Assembly (NCBI RefSeq): GCF_030413615.1
Contig: NZ_CP129236.1
Coordinates: 1,224,001-1,288,000, forward strand
Length of the DNA stretch: 64,000 nucleotides
DNA from: Planococcus shixiaomingii
Lineage (GTDB): Bacteria; Bacillota; Bacilli; Bacillales_A; Planococcaceae
Reading direction: 5' to 3'
Below are positions 45,664 through 54,470 of the stretch, piece by piece. A program made the position numbers and the translations under genes. Within the stretch, counting starts at the first letter, position 1; the number at the start of each line of letters is the position of its first letter. Below the pieces are notes generated by a model. The model did not search any database and had not been told where the DNA came from. It saw only the letters and a list, made by a program, of their open reading frames with translations.

Positions 45664-46758
45664 ATGAATGAGCTGAAATTAGAAGCGGCGTTAAAGCATG
45701 CCGATGTGGAATTAAAAGAGTATCTTGGCGAGGGAGCTTGGCACCGGGCTTGGAAAGTGTCGAAGGATGCTAACGAATTGGTCTTGCGCATTCCAAAAGA
45801 GGTAGCTTACGGCAAGCCGGTTCCATTTGACGAAGAGGCCTTGAGAGCAGAATACGGAGGAACGGAGCTTTATTACCAGGCCGTCAATAAAGCAGTGCCG
45901 GGGGCGGCTCCTGCATTTTATAACTTCCATGTGGCGCAGGAGCTGAGCTATACGCTCGAATCGTTTGGCGGACAGCAGATAGATTTACATACAATGACGG
46001 AAGAAACCGCATTTCAGACCGGTAAGAAAATAGGAGAGATCTGTTGGAAGACAGAAGAGATTCCGCATGGTTTAGACGGTTTCGGTTATCTTGCCTGGTC
46101 GCGAGATCAAGGGCTCCATGGCAGTAATAGCGGAGATGCAACAGCAGCTCTCAGAGAAGAAAGTGAAGAACATTTAGCCGATTACCAAGCGCTATGCAAC
46201 GCTCTTCCGCAGTTCAAAGACAAAACGGCGAGCGAAGCACTTCGACTGGCAGCAGAACTTAGAAACGAAAGATTCACGACACCGCTTATAGCAAATCAAG
46301 ACGCTTCCCCTGAGAATATCTTAATGAATGGCGATGGGGTTTGCCTGATTGATCCTTATCCTCTCCTTTATTATCCAAGAGGGATGGCAGGGAATTTTGT
46401 GAATTTGTATGAAACTTTTTTTGTCGCTCTGGCGGATACGGAACGCTACAGGAAACATCGATTTTCAGCGTGTGCGGGTAAGTTAAAAATGGTAGCAAAG
46501 GGCTTTATTGCAGGATACAGCGCGGGAGATGCGCAGATAGTGAGCGAAGTCAGAGGAGAGCAGTTGCTGCAATTGCTTGAAACAGCGTTCAGCCACTATC
46601 AGTTGCTGTCAGAAGAGTTGACTGAAGAAGCAACAATTCGGTATGGCAGCAAAGAAGAGATAGAAGACCGGCTTACATTCCTGTGCGAGGAGCTAAAAAG
46701 CTTAGCAGCTTTCGAAATCGATGGTCTCCTTTGTTCGGCAGCACGGAAGTTTATCTAA
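45664..46758 (+). CDS. aminoglycoside-phosphotransferase-like kinase 1
   Basis: The 364-residue protein has the APH/choline-kinase fold: N-terminal lobe with GEGAWHRAWKV and VLRIPKE, then the catalytic loop NQDASPENIL and the metal-binding LIDPYP. APH families normally show HGDxxxxN and DWE/DxE; here the catalytic His is replaced in the N-Q-D version but Asp and Asn are kept, so activity is plausible. The substrate is unknown and a resistance role should not be assumed. A second APH-like gene follows 10-36 bases downstream, suggesting one operon. Confidence 0.75.
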   Translation: MNELKLEAALKHADVELKEYLGEGAWHRAWKVSKDANELVLRIPKEVAYGKPVPFDEEALRAEYGGTELYYQAVNKAVPGAAPAFYNFHVAQELSYTLESFGGQQIDLHTMTEETAFQTGKKIGEICWKTEEIPHGLDGFGYLAWSRDQGLHGSNSGDATAALREESEEHLADYQALCNALPQFKDKTASEALRLAAELRNERFTTPLIANQDASPENILMNGDGVCLIDPYPLLYYPRGMAGNFVNLYETFFVALADTERYRKHRFSACAGKLKMVAKGFIAGYSAGDAQIVSEVRGEQLLQLLETAFSHYQLLSEELTEEATIRYGSKEEIEDRLTFLCEELKSLAAFEIDGLLCSAARKFI

Positions 46759-46794
46759 TAATAAACCATGAAAAGAAGGCGGTGTGTAGGCCCA

Positions 46795-47565
46795 ATGAAA
46801 GCCAGTTTACAGACGGAAATTGAAAAAGTGGTCGGTAAGATTATTGCAGTTGAAGTGCTCGGTGAACAGGGATGCACGTCCGAAGTATGTAAACTTGAAA
46901 CCGCTCAAGGTTCTTTTCTGCTTAAACGTTCTTTTGAAAAGCGATACCGAATGTGGCTAGCTGAAGAGGCGAAGGTGTTGAAAAAGTTGATGCAAGAAAA
47001 GGGGATACCCGTACCCCAATACTATGGGTTTATTGAAGAAAGCGACAGCAGCAGCCTTATTATGTCATTCGAGAACGGAATGACGTTGACCGCTGCTTTA
47101 ACAGCAGCAGAGTCAATTGCTGAAAAGAAGGTTCTTATTAAAAGTTTTGGCGAATTTCTTCACAAATTCCATGAACAAGAGCCGCTCCGTATGCTTGACG
47201 AAGAAAGTGATTGGCTGGAGAGGCAATTTGGAAAAGCTCAAAGTTACGTCGATAACGGAGAAACTGAAGGAAGCCAGGAGTTGTTAAATCATCTAAAGGC
47301 CCATAAACCCTTTTCAGTAAAACAGACCATGATCCACGGGGATTGTACAACCGATAACGTGTTTGTTCAAGACGGGGAAGTAAGACTTTTCATTGATGTA
47401 GCGGGAATGACTATAGGCGATCTCCGTTACGATATTTCATTGGCCATCAGCGATTTTATAGACTCACCCGAACTGTTGGATGCTTTTTATGATGGTTACA
47501 CGCGTTATAGAGTTTCCCCAGAAGAGATTCAATATTTCGATGGAGGGCTATATGAGTTTTTCTAG
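46795..47565 (+). CDS. aminoglycoside-phosphotransferase-like kinase 2
   Basis: The protein (256 residues from the ATG at 46795; 265 from the ATG at 46768) has an APH fold with the classical catalytic loop IHGDCTTDNVF and metal-binding FIDVAG. Neither start has a strong ribosome site; 46795 is slightly favoured by family length and by AAGGCGG upstream. It lies in tandem with another APH-like gene, but the two are not close in sequence, so this is not a recent duplication. Possible substrates include small alcohols, sugars or antibiotics; nothing decides between them. Confidence 0.75.
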   Translation: MKASLQTEIEKVVGKIIAVEVLGEQGCTSEVCKLETAQGSFLLKRSFEKRYRMWLAEEAKVLKKLMQEKGIPVPQYYGFIEESDSSSLIMSFENGMTLTAALTAAESIAEKKVLIKSFGEFLHKFHEQEPLRMLDEESDWLERQFGKAQSYVDNGETEGSQELLNHLKAHKPFSVKQTMIHGDCTTDNVFVQDGEVRLFIDVAGMTIGDLRYDISLAISDFIDSPELLDAFYDGYTRYRVSPEEIQYFDGGLYEFF

Positions 47566-47638
47566 TTTTTTCTTTCATACTTAAAATGACATAGGAAATT
47601 TAAAGATGGAAGGCTTTTTGATAGAAATGGGGTGAACT

Positions 47639-47821
47639 ATGGCAGCCAGGTATACAATTGTATTTTTGTTAGGATTCTTACTGACATTTATTCCTAAAGT
47701 TAATATTTTCGATCATAGCAATTTAGCGCTCAGTTTGTTTTTCAGATTCCTGTTTGCTTTGTTTTTCTTATTTGTTTGTTGGCTTGTACAGGAATCGCTT
47801 AATAAAAAGAGAAAGAAATAA
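47639..47821 (+). CDS. small membrane protein, 60 aa
   Basis: It consists of two membrane helices (about residues 4-18 and 30-51) joined by a short loop and ends with a basic tail (ESLNKKRKK). GGGGTG lies at good distance before the ATG. No family is recognised. It follows the APH-like pair by 73 bases and is followed by a 175-base AT-rich gap. Confidence 0.55.
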   Translation: MAARYTIVFLLGFLLTFIPKVNIFDHSNLALSLFFRFLFALFFLFVCWLVQESLNKKRKK

Positions 47822-47996
47822 AAAAGGATTAGTTAAGTTTTTTTGAGTAAAGCAGAGAATTCTAAACAAATTTTTTCAATTTAAACACCTTCAATTAATT
47901 AAAAAAGTGGAAGGAAGAAAAAAACTAGTGAAGAACAAAGTCTTTATATAAGCCGGATTCATAGCGGTTCATACAAAAGGAAAGAAGGTTTGAGTA

Positions 47997-48854
47997 ATGT
48001 TAAAGAATATAACGGATAGAGTGTATTATAAACCTCATTTTCAACCTACCGACCGTCCTGCTCTCGGCTTGGTAAACGGCGATAACTTCAGTTTAGTGGT
48101 GGATGCGGGGAATTCCCCAAACCATGCCTTGGAGTTTCTGGAAAACGCAAAAACAATGGATATTGCTCCTTTAAAATTCCTTGCCATCACCCACTGGCAT
48201 TGGGACCATATTTTCGGCATCCATACGATGGATTTAGTGACCTTTAGCCACATGGATACAAAAAAGAAAGTAGATTACCTGAGTACCTTAAAGTGGGATG
48301 ACGAGTCTTTGGATATGCGTGTACAAACAGGCGAGGAAATTGAATTCTGCAGAGGGATGATCAAACTTGAAATGCCGGAAAGAGACAGTCTTCTTCTGGA
48401 ATCGCCGACCCTTTCTTTTTCAGACAAAATGGAAGTGGACTTAGGAAACGTGACTTGCGTAATCGAACACGTTGGCGGTGTGCATGCCACAGATTCATCG
48501 ATTGTTTATATCCCGGAAGAAAAAGTAATGTTTCTGGGAGATTGCATTTCACCTGATTTTTACAGCGGAGATTGGAGCTACGACAGAAAAGAGCTCCAGA
48601 TCCTATTTAATAAAATCCGCAAATATGAAGTGGACTATTATTTGAGTTCTCACAATGAGCCAGAAACTCATGCGGAGCTATGGGATGAGTTGAACGGGCT
48701 GACAGAGCTTGGAGACATTGTTGGGGATGGAGTGTCGTTGGAATCGGCAGCAGCTCGATTTAAAGAGAAGAAAAACAAAGCACCAAATGAAGAAGAACGG
48801 ACTCTCATGGAGTATTTCATAAATGGAAACAAAAAAATTCAGGCGAAAGCATGA
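47997..48854 (+). CDS. metallo-beta-lactamase-fold hydrolase
   Basis: The 285-residue protein has the MBL zinc motif HWHWDH (H66-H71), a later histidine in GGVHATDSSI, the bridging aspartate in FLGDCISPDF and the final histidine in SSHNEPETH. It is cytoplasmic (no signal peptide), so a housekeeping hydrolase is more likely than antibiotic resistance. AAAGAAGG precedes the ATG. Its last codon overlaps the start of a cytidine-deaminase-like gene (ATGA), indicating coupled expression and possibly sequential action. Confidence 0.85.
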   Translation: MLKNITDRVYYKPHFQPTDRPALGLVNGDNFSLVVDAGNSPNHALEFLENAKTMDIAPLKFLAITHWHWDHIFGIHTMDLVTFSHMDTKKKVDYLSTLKWDDESLDMRVQTGEEIEFCRGMIKLEMPERDSLLLESPTLSFSDKMEVDLGNVTCVIEHVGGVHATDSSIVYIPEEKVMFLGDCISPDFYSGDWSYDRKELQILFNKIRKYEVDYYLSSHNEPETHAELWDELNGLTELGDIVGDGVSLESAAARFKEKKNKAPNEEERTLMEYFINGNKKIQAKA

Positions 48855-49276
48855 ACACGTATCCGCTGGCACCAACCGATTTTCAATTGATTGATGAAGC
48901 CAAAAAGAAAATAACGTTGCTCTACAAAGAAGGAAAGCACCACGTGAGTGCTGCACTGCATACCACCTCCCAAAACATCGTTTCCGCGGTTCATATCGAA
49001 GCGTATATTGGGCGAGTAAGTGTGTGTGCTGAAGCTATTGCCATCGGCAGCGCAATCTCGAATGGAGAAAGCGAATTCGATGCCATCGTAGCGGTTAGGC
49101 ACCCTCATTCGGATGAAGTGAATCAAGAACTGAAAGTAGTCAGCCCGTGTGGAATGTGCAGGGAATTGATATACGATTATTCTCCAGCATGTTTTGTCAT
49201 TCTTGAAATTGATGGGGTATTGCAGAAAGTGAAAATCGAAGAATTGATCCCATTAAAATACACACGGCAAGGTTAA
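48851..49276 (+). CDS. cytidine deaminase-like protein (blasticidin S deaminase-like)
   Basis: The 141-residue zinc deaminase has the CAEAIAIG motif (Cys in place of the common His, as in the CDA branch) and the downstream SPCGMCREL pair of zinc cysteines. Such proteins deaminate cytidine, or related nucleosides and antibiotics. The length is near that of B. subtilis Cdd (136), but the N-terminus and YIGRVSVCAE region look more like the blasticidin S deaminase branch, judged by memory. It overlaps the MBL gene by four bases. Confidence 0.8.
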   Translation: MNTYPLAPTDFQLIDEAKKKITLLYKEGKHHVSAALHTTSQNIVSAVHIEAYIGRVSVCAEAIAIGSAISNGESEFDAIVAVRHPHSDEVNQELKVVSPCGMCRELIYDYSPACFVILEIDGVLQKVKIEELIPLKYTRQG

Positions 49277-49372
49277 AGAGATTTTCACTTCTTTTTATCT
49301 GTGAACTTTTGATGAACCAAACGTACAATTAAGGTACATCCCGGGGAATATTTTTTAAAGAAAGGGGATTAC

Positions 49373-49561
49373 ATGAAAAATCACTATTGGTATTTTTATA
49401 TTGGATTATTACTGACCACTATATTTGGAGGCAGTTTTCTGATCCGCCTTATACGTGACGGCGATTTTTACATCGCTGAATTTATTGGAGGTATTGTAGG
49501 CATTGTCATTTTGCTAATAGGCGTTTTTTCAAAAAAAGAAAGTTCGACGATGAAAAGCTGA
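49373..49561 (+). CDS. small membrane protein, 62 aa
   Basis: Two hydrophobic helices (about residues 6-22 and 36-52) are separated by a charged turn (RLIRDGDFYIAEF), with a polar tail (SKKESSTMKS). AAAGGGG precedes the ATG at 49373. It resembles many short, uncharacterised Bacillales membrane proteins; no function is assigned. A bidirectional terminator follows 40 bases downstream. Confidence 0.6.
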   Translation: MKNHYWYFYIGLLLTTIFGGSFLIRLIRDGDFYIAEFIGGIVGIVILLIGVFSKKESSTMKS

Positions 49562-49601
49562 ATGCAATAAGCTATTTAACCTCAGTAAATCTATAAAAAT
49601 G

Positions 49602-49640
49602 AAAAAGGGCAGCCTGAATATTTCCGGCTGCCCTTTCTGT
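49602..49640. terminator. bidirectional terminator
   Basis: AAAGGGCAGCC pairs with GGCTGCCCTTT around an 11-base loop, between the small membrane protein gene and the convergent MFS gene. Confidence 0.88.
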
Positions 49641-49649
49641 CCAATTCGT

Positions 49650-50855
49650 TTATTCTTGCACCGTTCTCCACAAAAGAACTCTTCCTTTAAACGCAATTAA
49701 ACCAACTACAGCCAGTAAGATACCGGACAAAACAAAGACGCTTCGGATACCGAATGCATCTGCCAGTATGCCCATCACTAATGAGGCAATGCCGAATGTT
49801 CCGGTTCCAATCGCACCCAAAGTAGTGAAAATGGTCGGCAACCGGTCTTTCGGAACACTTGTCTGAACTACGGTTTGCTGTGGGATGTTCTTGATTTGGC
49901 TAAAAATGCCGACCAAGAAGGAAAGAATCAGTGCCACAGCCGGGATGCTGGTTAATCCAAATAAAAACGTCACAAGACTGCTGGATACAGCTCCTGTAAA
50001 AATGAAGAAACTGAGGTTCTTTTCGATCAACGCAGAGAATCTTAGACAAAAGATACTTCCTCCGATAAGCCCCAAGAAGAATGAGCTATTGATAAAGCCC
50101 CACCATTGCTCATCCGCTAACAAGGCGTCGCTGACAAATACATATAAAATAGCCGCAATCCAAACGGTTCCGGCAATCGTCTCCAACACATCCATCCACG
50201 CAATCCGTTTTAAGACGGGAGTCATAGAAACGGTCTGCCAGCCATTGGCGATTTGCTGCCATTTTCCTTGCTGCTTGGAAGGCGTGGAGCTGACTGGTTC
50301 CAACTTGCTTAACAAAAGGCTGGACAAGAAAAACAAAAGGGCCGTTAGCCAGACCAGCTGAGTTGCCGTTAGGAAAATCAACAGAGAGCTGCCGACAAAC
50401 CACATAGCGGTTTGGATAAACTGTGTCACGGTTTCGGTCGTTCCGTTCGCTTTCATAAGCTCTTCATTCTCTACGTAATTTGGAAGAAGAGAACGAGTGA
50501 CCGGATTGGCGCAACCATCGAGCAAAGCCACCAGGCTGATTGCCAAAAACAGCAAATAGTAATTGGCTAAAGTGAGATGCGGCACAAACAAAGCGAACGT
50601 GATCAGTAACCCCGTTTTCCCCATTTGTGATCCTGCAAGCAGCCATTTTAAGTTGAACCGCTCCATCAGCAAGGGTGTTAGAATGTTCGACACGAATATC
50701 GAACTAGTAATGGTGAAAGGCACAAATGCCGCAGCGGTAGCTGAGCCGGTCAATTCGAAAATGACGTAAATGATGCTGACAATGTACAAGACGTCTCCGA
50801 TATTGGCAAGAGACTGGCCAGTGAGCAGCAAGTTGAAATTTCTATTCCGTTTCAT
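49650..50855 (-). CDS. MFS transporter, MFS_3 (macrolide-efflux-like) type
   Basis: The 401-residue protein has about 12 membrane segments, beginning NFNLLLTGQSLANIGDVLYIVSIIYVIFELTGSA in the manner of the MefA/Bcr-like MFS_3 group (the first helix carries the GD motif). ALLDGCANPVTRSLLPNYV around residue 115 is the family's typical post-helix-4 region. Export of a drug or a metabolite is likely but the substrate is unknown. GGGG lies before the ATG. It stands alone with a terminator downstream. Confidence 0.85.
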   Translation of the reverse strand: MKRNRNFNLLLTGQSLANIGDVLYIVSIIYVIFELTGSATAAAFVPFTITSSIFVSNILTPLLMERFNLKWLLAGSQMGKTGLLITFALFVPHLTLANYYLLFLAISLVALLDGCANPVTRSLLPNYVENEELMKANGTTETVTQFIQTAMWFVGSSLLIFLTATQLVWLTALLFFLSSLLLSKLEPVSSTPSKQQGKWQQIANGWQTVSMTPVLKRIAWMDVLETIAGTVWIAAILYVFVSDALLADEQWWGFINSSFFLGLIGGSIFCLRFSALIEKNLSFFIFTGAVSSSLVTFLFGLTSIPAVALILSFLVGIFSQIKNIPQQTVVQTSVPKDRLPTIFTTLGAIGTGTFGIASLVMGILADAFGIRSVFVLSGILLAVVGLIAFKGRVLLWRTVQE

Positions 50856-51067
50856 AAGTAAGGTCCCCCAAAGGTTTTATTGGTAAATGATTTTTCCTAT
50901 AGGGGGTGAATCAGATTGGACGAATTGTCATATCGGATTTTCCTTTCTGTTGGCAGATAAATCTGGGGGGCAATTTATCAAGAATTTTGGTTATTTTTAT
51001 TATATGTCACTTTTATGGAAATGAAATATTGAATAAAGAAAATTCGGATGGAGGGTTATATTAAACC

Positions 51068-51607
51068 CTAAGGCCGTTTTTCCCACGGTTCAAGAGTGCC
51101 GATAAGAAGTTCGGATTTTCCTTCCCGAATGGTCTCAATGACACCGTCGGAAATTTCTTCGTTAGTTAGCCAGCGAGAAAATCCGTATTCGATCTTGAAT
51201 CCCAGCTGAATCTGATGATAAAGCACGTGGGCGGGAAGGGCTGTTTTGGCTTTGATTTCTTGTAAGTTTGAACTGCTGCCATGCACTTGGAAAAGGCTCC
51301 ATGGCTGAGTTGAAGAAAGCAATTCGGTTAAACAAGGGATAACGTGCTGTCCAGTTGAATGGACCCAGGCTACGACCAACTGGATCGGCCCATTCTGTTG
51401 CTGGATGCGGTGAATTTGTTCAATGAATTCTTTCGGATTGCTATAGTCAACTAAGACTGGTGTCAACTGTTCTGGGTTTTGAGTGGTGAGGTGCTGCATT
51501 TTTTCCGGATTTCTGCCGATTACAGAAACATGATAGCCATGTTCAGCTAGCCAAAGCGAAACATTGGCAAGCATGCCTGTCCCGCCAATTACTAATGCAT
51601 GGTTCAA
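51068..51607 (-). CDS. short-chain dehydrogenase-like NAD(P)-binding protein
   Basis: The protein of about 179 residues has an N-terminal Rossmann motif (ALVIGGTGMLANVS) and a short SDR-like body; the usual YxxxK is not clearly present (YHQIQLGF is the nearest), so it may be a reductase variant or non-enzymatic. The TTG at 51607 is preferred over the ATG at 51613 because AAGGAG lies eight bases upstream of it but only two from the ATG. It follows the alpha/beta hydrolase gene by 36 bases on the same strand, probably one operon. Confidence 0.75.
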   Translation of the reverse strand: MNHALVIGGTGMLANVSLWLAEHGYHVSVIGRNPEKMQHLTTQNPEQLTPVLVDYSNPKEFIEQIHRIQQQNGPIQLVVAWVHSTGQHVIPCLTELLSSTQPWSLFQVHGSSSNLQEIKAKTALPAHVLYHQIQLGFKIEYGFSRWLTNEEISDGVIETIREGKSELLIGTLEPWEKRP

Positions 51608-51643
51608 TCTCATCGCTCCTTTCTGTATGAGTATTAAATAGTT

Positions 51644-52504
51644 TTATATAACTGGCCTTTTTTCGAATACCCATTGATTTATTATAGAGGCGGTTTGTTC
51701 AGGCTCATCCCATTGAAGCATATGAGCTGAATCGATAGCCGTTACCGTAATATCCTCTATATGAGTTTTAAGCTGAAGAATGCCTTTCGCTCTTGCCTCG
51801 TTCAAGTGCTCAGGATGCGCAGCGTAAATCAAAAGTGTCGGCACTTTAATGAACGGATAAGCATCCGCAAACGGTTCTTTGAAAAAGGCTTTAATGATGG
51901 CTAGCACGGTAAATTTTGATGCCGTTAATCCAAGTTTTCCGTCGTTCCTCTTACTGAAGAGAGAGGCAGCATATTGTTCTTTGCCGGTGTCCCACCGCTT
52001 TGTATACGTCCGGTATTCTTGAAAAATGTCTTCCTCATCCGCAAACTCAGACTGTTCCATATAAGTATTCCAGCCGGAATAGGTGTAATCGAATGTCATT
52101 TCCGGCTGGTTTTGCGGAAAAGTAAAACCGCCATCAAGCAAAATCAAGCCCGATACTTTCTCAGAGTAAAAGCGGGTGAAATGCAGAGCCACATCCGCTC
52201 CCCAAGAATGACCCAAGATGATAAAAGGGACTTGAACAATTTTTCCCACTATTTCATGAACCCAGGTTGCTAAACTTGAGAACATATAATCATTTTCGTG
52301 AAGGAAGGCGGTAGTTTTTCCATGGCCCGGGCTGTCCAAGATGATTAAGTGAAAGTTCTCTTGTAGAAGCGGAGCCAACTCACCGAAACTATAGAAACCG
52401 TTTCCTGCTAGTCCATGTAGGCAGACAATGGTGGGGTTTCTTTCATCCCCGTATTCCCAATAACTCACTATCCCTTCTTGCGTTGCAATTTCATAGTTAC
52501 GCAT
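51644..52504 (-). CDS. alpha/beta hydrolase
   Basis: The 286-residue protein has HGLAGN (oxyanion), ILGHSWGADVAL (nucleophile serine near residue 97), the acid region IYAAHPEHLN and the catalytic His in DSAHMLQWDEP. It is a general esterase/lactonase/haloalkane-dehalogenase-like fold; the substrate is unknown. The ATG at 52504 follows GGAGGAAGGG; an earlier in-frame GTG overlaps that site. It is the first gene of a two-gene unit with the SDR-like protein. Confidence 0.85.
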   Translation of the reverse strand: MRNYEIATQEGIVSYWEYGDERNPTIVCLHGLAGNGFYSFGELAPLLQENFHLIILDSPGHGKTTAFLHENDYMFSSLATWVHEIVGKIVQVPFIILGHSWGADVALHFTRFYSEKVSGLILLDGGFTFPQNQPEMTFDYTYSGWNTYMEQSEFADEEDIFQEYRTYTKRWDTGKEQYAASLFSKRNDGKLGLTASKFTVLAIIKAFFKEPFADAYPFIKVPTLLIYAAHPEHLNEARAKGILQLKTHIEDITVTAIDSAHMLQWDEPEQTASIINQWVFEKRPVI

Positions 52505-52807
52505 TCTTTTCCCTTCCTCCACAAATGATCATTGCAGTTCACTTCCTATTTAAATAAATCGAGTATTTCCATTATACTATAATATTCTGGGAATTAATTG
52601 GATTAGAATAGGTAAATTCGTTATAGTTAAGAAAGCCTTTAATTTTTAAAACATCTCAATAATCTTCATCTTTTAATGTAAAAATCAAGTATGTCCATCC
52701 TCAGCCTCAGTAAAAGATTCTGAGGTATCTATATCTTAAAAGGATGCATTGAACACAAAAATTAGTTTATGAAATAACAAGATACTAATGCTAGGGCGGG
52801 GGTTGAA

Positions 52808-53257
52808 ATGATGTTTATTGTAAATGTCGAAGCAGCAATTTATAAAGACGAAAAGTGGTTGATTGTTAGAAGAAGCGAAAAAGAAGATCACGCGGCTGGT
52901 GCACTGGCTTTAGTTGGAGGGAAAGTGGAAAAGGAAGGGAACTCAACAGATATTCTGGAGCGGACATTAATAAGAGAAGTAGAGGAAGAAGTTGGTGTAA
53001 CCGTATCAAATCTTAGCTATGTTAATAGTTCTTCATTTGTTACCGATTCAGGTGTTCAAGTGGTAGACATTGTATTTATCTGCTCATATCAAACGGGAGA
53101 ACCATTCGCGAAAGATCCGGATGAAGTTGCCGGTATTAGTTGGATGACTACAGAAGAAATTTTAAACCATGCTGAAACTCCAAGTTATTTGAAGGACAAT
53201 ATCCAGCTTGCCGAGAATCTAGTGAAAAGCACGGGATTATATACGCTTATCCGTTAA
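52808..53257 (+). CDS. Nudix hydrolase 2
   Basis: The 149-residue protein has a Nudix box (GGKVEKEGN...LIREVEEEVGV) with an extra few residues between the first Gly and the REUXEE part compared with the strict signature. An N-terminal VNVEAAIYKDEKWLIVRR strand pattern and a late DEVAGISWM substrate loop are normal. It is unrelated in detail to the Nudix protein at 8751. The substrate is not evident. Two adjacent ATGs (52808 and 52811) could start it. It is a single gene with a bidirectional terminator downstream. Confidence 0.85.
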   Translation: MMFIVNVEAAIYKDEKWLIVRRSEKEDHAAGALALVGGKVEKEGNSTDILERTLIREVEEEVGVTVSNLSYVNSSSFVTDSGVQVVDIVFICSYQTGEPFAKDPDEVAGISWMTTEEILNHAETPSYLKDNIQLAENLVKSTGLYTLIR

Positions 53258-53300
53258 AGATATGAAGATTTCATTGAACGTTGAACAAAAGGATGCTTAA

Positions 53301-53342
53301 AAATAAACCTATGCAGCGGAAACATGCTGCATAGGTTTATTA
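53301..53342. terminator. bidirectional terminator
   Basis: AATAAACCTATGCAGC pairs perfectly with GCTGCATAGGTTTATT around GGAAACAT, between convergent genes. Confidence 0.92.
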
Positions 53343-53372
53343 ATGGAAAGAGTTTCTATTGTAACTGTTGTA

Positions 53373-54164
53373 TTAAATAACACTGATTTCTGCTGACTTC
53401 AAATCCGTGATAAACATATGTCCCGGCGCATGGGTAATCATGATTTCAGGTTTCACGTGCATCGCGATAGCTTGGGGAGTCACACCGCATGCCCAAAACA
53501 CTGGAACTTCTCCGTCTTTAATCGTGACGCGGTCCCCGAAATCCGGAGCATTAATATCATTGATCCCGATGCTTGCTGGGTTGCCGATATGGACAGGCGC
53601 ACCGTGGGCACTCGGAAAGCGGCTTGTTACTTGCACCGCGCGGATGACGTCTTTTTCCACCATCGGCCGCATGCTGACAACCGTCGGACCTTCAAACCGG
53701 CCGGCTTTTACTGCGGGTATGGAAGTTCTATACATCGGCACATTGCAGTTTTCTTCGTTATGCCGAATTGGTATGCCGTTGGTGATCAGTGCTTCTTCAA
53801 ACGTGAAGCTGCAGCCAATCAAAAAGCCGACCATGTCATCAGTCCATAAATCCACGATATTATCCTTTTCTTCCGCAAGAACGCCGTTCCGATAAACGCG
53901 GTATTTCGGAAGATCTGTCCGCAAATCGGCAGCCGGTGCTGAAAGGGCGGGCACAAATGAGCCGGGTTCTGTAACGTCGATTAGCGGGCAGAATTTTGGA
54001 TTGCGCTGGCAAAACAGCAGGAATTCAAAGGCCATATCCTTTGGCAATATAGCCAAATTGGCTTGAAGATAGCCGTTTGCTAAACCGGAAGTTGGCTGTT
54101 GCCAGCGTCCTTCTCTGATCAGCTGGCGAATCTCCGCAGGCGTTTGGAAATCAGTTACGTTCAT
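53373..54164 (-). CDS. DUF1445 / YcsI-family putative hydro-lyase
   Basis: The 263-residue protein matches the D-glutamate cyclase-like/UPF0317 family: TPAEIRQLIREGRWQQPTSG at the start, CSFTFEEALI, SMRPM, RFPSAHGAPVHIG and the end THAPGHMFITDL. Family members have been called D-glutamate cyclases or hydro-lyases, but the activity in Bacilli is not established. The ATG at 54164 follows AAAGGAGTGG; a longer frame from 54215 crosses it. No lactam-utilisation genes are adjacent. Confidence 0.85.
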   Translation of the reverse strand: MNVTDFQTPAEIRQLIREGRWQQPTSGLANGYLQANLAILPKDMAFEFLLFCQRNPKFCPLIDVTEPGSFVPALSAPAADLRTDLPKYRVYRNGVLAEEKDNIVDLWTDDMVGFLIGCSFTFEEALITNGIPIRHNEENCNVPMYRTSIPAVKAGRFEGPTVVSMRPMVEKDVIRAVQVTSRFPSAHGAPVHIGNPASIGINDINAPDFGDRVTIKDGEVPVFWACGVTPQAIAMHVKPEIMITHAPGHMFITDLKSAEISVI

Positions 54165-54470
54165 TAAAGTCCACTCCTTTTCAAATAAACTCTTGGGTTT
54201 TATTCTGAAAGGCATTAAAGTTCTTACAATAAATAACGGCTTAAAAACAAAAGGATACTCTTATAATACCGAGTATATCTTTCAGTACCCAACATGTAAA
54301 TTCAAAGAATTGGAGCTGGAAATTATTAAGTAATCTATGGTATGACTTTCACTTTTCACTACTTAGTTGACTCAATGTCCAGGCAATAGTTAAGCTTAAC
54401 TGCCAGAAAATCGGGTAATCTACTAATGTTTTAGTTTGGCAAAAATAACTTATTTCAATAGGAGGATTTC
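54165..54470. other. gene-free interval between divergent genes
   Basis: About 300 bases that must hold promoters for both the DUF1445 gene and the aldo/keto reductase. No promoter pair with good spacing could be chosen by eye. Confidence 0.4.

Noticed and set aside
45664..47565. Aminoglycoside resistance locus
   Set aside because: The fold is right, but APH-like kinases in Bacillales act on many substrates and one lacks the catalytic His; nothing in the context points to resistance.
52705..52725. CCTCAG/CTGAGG hairpin as terminator
   Set aside because: Only six pairs, no T tract, and it lies in the promoter region of the Nudix gene at 52808.
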